Positions 5,494-7,373 of a stretch of DNA of 7,373 bases are shown here, one piece after another. Made by a program: the position numbers and the translations under genes. A model generated the notes under the pieces. That model was not told the origin of the DNA, did not search any database, and saw only the letters and a program-made list of their open reading frames with translations. Numbering within the stretch: the stretch's first letter is position 1; the number at the start of each line of letters is the position of its first letter. The stretch lies in assembly GCA_020435185.1 (NCBI GenBank), contig JAGRAA010000393.1, positions 1 to 7,373 on the forward strand. The letters run 5' to 3'. The stretch comes from Bdellovibrionales bacterium (GTDB lineage: Bacteria > Bdellovibrionota > Bdellovibrionia > Bdellovibrionales > UBA1609).

Positions 5494-6470
5494 CGAGGCT
5501 CTTTTACTAGGCCATATAGGCCAGATACCACTTCAGCCATTTTTTTATAATTCAAGGTCTCGGGAGTATCAGTGGGTTCATGATAATGAGAATTTCGAAA
5601 GAAAGACGTGTCAGAAACCATAATGGCTGGTTGATGGTTGTTCCAATAATTGAGGTGATCACTGAAGTCGATGCCTTTTATTTTTCTAGGAGCGTTTAGA
5701 GACTCTACAGAAAGAGTGGTGTGATTGGCAAAGGCGGTTTTGATGTTTCTCATCATCATCCATTGATCTAACTTTCCTATCAGAGCGATAAAGTTTGCTT
5801 GGTTTGGGAACCACCAGGCCAATTGGGGTAAGGGGTAGTGTTGGCTACCTTTAGCATTATTGAAATAGCCGATCATCTCAATTGAGACCATGAGATCAAT
5901 CTTTTCATTTTTATCTTTTAAAGATTGAGCATGAACATAGCTTCCCATGTTTTGAGTTCTAAAGGCGGGCGGTTCTTCTAAGGTGTAAAAAACGAAATCG
6001 ACAGGGCGAGGAATTTGACTCTCTTGTTGTTTTGAAATTCGTGCAAGTTCAAGGAGTCCAGACACTCCGCTCGCATTGTCGTCAGCACCGGGTGTATTTT
6101 CATGGCTATCGTAGTGCGCTCCCATAATTAATTTTGGTTGATCAGAGGGGTTGAGCGACACAATGATGTTTTTATATTCTCGGCCATCGACTTTATATTT
6201 TTGATAATGAGGCTCATAACCATAGCTGGTGAGTGTTTTAGTAATGTAATCAGCAGCTGAATTGAGGGATTCGACATTTTCGAAAGATCGGCGGGGTGAA
6301 AGCGACGATAAAAAATGAACATGTTGCTCAAGGTTATCTAAACTGACTTTGTCAGCCACAGACTCTGGCGAAGAACTGAACACAGGGTTTTTTAAAAAAA
6401 TAGTGATTCCAAAAAAAGATAGAAAAAGCAGGGTTAAGAAAGAGGTGAGAAGGATTCTAAAAAACTTCAT
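5430..6470 (-). CDS. Membrane-anchored M28-family zinc metallopeptidase
   Basis: This 346-residue protein is an M28 (aminopeptidase Y-like) dizinc peptidase. Residues 4-26 form a strongly hydrophobic segment without an obvious cleavage site, so it is probably an N-terminal anchor with the enzyme outside the inner membrane. Metal site motifs are in the family order. GAHYDS gives His119, and GADDNASG has the bridging Asp130. LEEP has the Glu165-Glu166 pair (catalytic base and ligand), SIEMIGYF gives Glu198 in the place usually held by Asp or Glu, and HEPTDTPETL gives His297. The set looks complete. M28 enzymes usually remove N-terminal residues from peptides; the true substrate is unknown. The last 17 or so residues (after EPRQF) are polar and look non-conserved. 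This tail is encoded opposite the end of the class V gene, a 64-nt convergent overlap. A weak ribosome site, AAAGG, precedes the ATG. Confidence 0.88.
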   Translation of the reverse strand: MKFFRILLTSFLTLLFLSFFGITIFLKNPVFSSSPESVADKVSLDNLEQHVHFLSSLSPRRSFENVESLNSAADYITKTLTSYGYEPHYQKYKVDGREYKNIIVSLNPSDQPKLIMGAHYDSHENTPGADDNASGVSGLLELARISKQQESQIPRPVDFVFYTLEEPPAFRTQNMGSYVHAQSLKDKNEKIDLMVSIEMIGYFNNAKGSQHYPLPQLAWWFPNQANFIALIGKLDQWMMMRNIKTAFANHTTLSVESLNAPRKIKGIDFSDHLNYWNNHQPAIMVSDTSFFRNSHYHEPTDTPETLNYKKMAEVVSGLYGLVKEPRQFSNNESFSTKRSTSEQSLK

Positions 6471-6492
6471 GTTTAGCCTTTATTTTAGAGAT

Positions 6493-6522
6493 TAATTGAA
6501 CTAAATACTAAGTAATTGAACT
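6493..6522. repeat. Perfect 10-bp direct repeat with 20-bp period between divergent genes
   Basis: TAATTGAACT occurs at 6493-6502 and 6513-6522. The 20-bp step is close to two helical turns, so two protein units could bind on one face of the DNA. The pair sits in the 122-bp region between the M28 peptidase gene and the YiiX-like gene. TTGAAC in the second copy (6516-6521) could also serve as a weak -35 for the rightward gene, with CAATAT 17 bp on as a poor -10. Confidence 0.5.
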
Positions 6523-6592
6523 GTGCAGCGCTATCAAGCAATATTAGCCTGAAAAGTTATCAGTTTAGAAATACAAGGGATGGAGAGGACTT

Positions 6593-7333
6593 ATGGCGAA
6601 ATCTTTACGAAATTTACTAATTGCGTTGATAGGGGTTTCTTTTTGGGGAGTGATTTATGCGGCTTCACCTAAGGGGCTTCCATCCTATCTAAGTGGTATT
6701 CAAGAAGGGGATTTAATATTTTATAAAGGTCTTTCTAGCCAAGTTCCTGCAATCATTGAAGCGAGTGGGTCTTCTTGGAGTCATGTGGGGGTTTTGTTTA
6801 AGGACGAAAAAGGGGATTGGGTTGTGTGGGAGGCCGTTCAGCCAGTAGGTGTAAACCCTTTAGAAAGCTTTGTCTCTCGAGCTCGCCAAAGTAAAGATCG
6901 TAAAGATCCATTAGTCGCTGTTTATCGTCTGAATCGGGATAAGTTGAAAATGTCAGAAGAGGACTTTCATCAGTGTTTAGATAAAGTCAAAAAAAGGTTA
7001 AAGCCTCATTTGGGCAAAGACTATAACGGCCGTTTTTTATGGAATACGACCAGTTTGTACTGCAGTCAGTTTGTTTGGGAAGGGTTTCAGGCTTGCGGAA
7101 TTAACATAGGAACCTTAGAAAACACCTCTGATTTAAATATTGGTCCAAAAGTGAAGGCGCTCTTTAAGAAAAGAGTAGATGCTAAAACTTCAGGAGGAAA
7201 AAATGCTACTCCTCAACAGGTAGAGGAAGCCTTTAAGCAAGCTTACAAAGGACAAAAGATAGTTACCCCAGTTTCGCAGCTAAGAGATAAAAAATTATCT
7301 TGTATTATTGGTTGTGACATTTCTGATAAATAA
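6593..7333 (+). CDS. YiiX-like permuted NlpC/P60 cysteine hydrolase, exported
   Basis: This 246-residue protein belongs to the YiiX/YebB group of permuted papain-like (NlpC/P60) hydrolases, in which the catalytic His comes before the Cys. A signal peptide is clear: basic start, hydrophobic residues 7-22, likely cleavage after IYAA at 24. The domain opens with EGDLIFYKG (38-46). Then come SSWSHVGVL with His64, VWEAV with Glu80, and LYCSQFVWEGF with Cys157, giving the expected His-Glu-Cys set. YiiX-type enzymes are predicted to cut amide bonds of peptidoglycan peptides or lipids. The site of action here would be the periplasm or cell surface. The C-terminal 55 residues are lysine- and glutamine-rich and less family-like, and contain two cysteines (237, 241) that may form a disulfide. 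AGAGG lies 4 bases before the ATG. The substrate is not shown by the sequence. Confidence 0.85.
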   Translation: MAKSLRNLLIALIGVSFWGVIYAASPKGLPSYLSGIQEGDLIFYKGLSSQVPAIIEASGSSWSHVGVLFKDEKGDWVVWEAVQPVGVNPLESFVSRARQSKDRKDPLVAVYRLNRDKLKMSEEDFHQCLDKVKKRLKPHLGKDYNGRFLWNTTSLYCSQFVWEGFQACGINIGTLENTSDLNIGPKVKALFKKRVDAKTSGGKNATPQQVEEAFKQAYKGQKIVTPVSQLRDKKLSCIIGCDISDK

Positions 7334-7341
7334 AAAGGTAC

Positions 7342-7359
7342 GGACACACTTTGGTGTCC
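7342..7359. terminator. Hairpin after the YiiX-like gene
   Basis: GGACAC (7342-7347) and GTGTCC (7354-7359) form a perfect 6-bp GC-rich stem with a 6-base loop, starting 8 bp after the stop codon. On the plus strand no T-run follows. On the minus strand the stem is followed, after five bases, by a run of five T, so it could also terminate a leftward gene beyond the window edge. Confidence 0.4.
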
Positions 7360-7373
7360 ATGTAGCGTCATTA

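Overview
The window is 7.4 kb of AT-rich, gene-dense bacterial chromosome. Two genes carry Sec-type signal peptides, one of them ending in an aromatic residue like an outer-membrane barrel. The rRNA methyltransferase is of the RlmI type. The amino-terminal methionines mostly follow good Shine-Dalgarno sites. This suggests a low-GC Gram-negative bacterium. The style is compatible with Bdellovibrionota or a low-GC gammaproteobacterium, but the sequence alone does not settle this. No RNA gene, insertion sequence, integrase, CRISPR array or origin is visible.

Left third (1-2260): a sulfur-stress cassette. A CsoR/CstR-family (DUF156) repressor (113-400) is followed by an AT-rich spacer with a near-consensus sigma-70 promoter covered by palindromes. 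Next come a Blh/ETHE1-type persulfide dioxygenase (593-1453) and, 17 bp on, a TauE/SafE-family anion exporter (1471-2253). The inferred scheme is that persulfide inactivates the repressor, the dioxygenase oxidises glutathione persulfide to sulfite, and the exporter removes sulfite. No sulfide:quinone oxidoreductase or rhodanese is in the window.

Middle (2381-5493): three genes on the same strand with no evident shared pathway. They are an exported small beta-barrel-like protein of unknown function, an RlmI-like 23S rRNA m5C methyltransferase, and a class V PLP-dependent enzyme. The last has Asn where the family normally has the PLP-contacting Asp, and it lacks a desulfurase cysteine.

Right third (5430-7333): a membrane-anchored M28 zinc peptidase on the minus strand overlaps the class V gene tail-to-tail by 64 nt. 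It diverges from an exported YiiX-like permuted NlpC/P60 cysteine hydrolase. Their 122-bp shared intergenic region carries a perfect 10-bp direct repeat with a 20-bp period.

I see no wholly new multigene system. The points most worth checking are the repressor/operator pairing of the persulfide cassette, the Asp-to-Asn change in the class V enzyme, and the repeat in the divergent promoter region.
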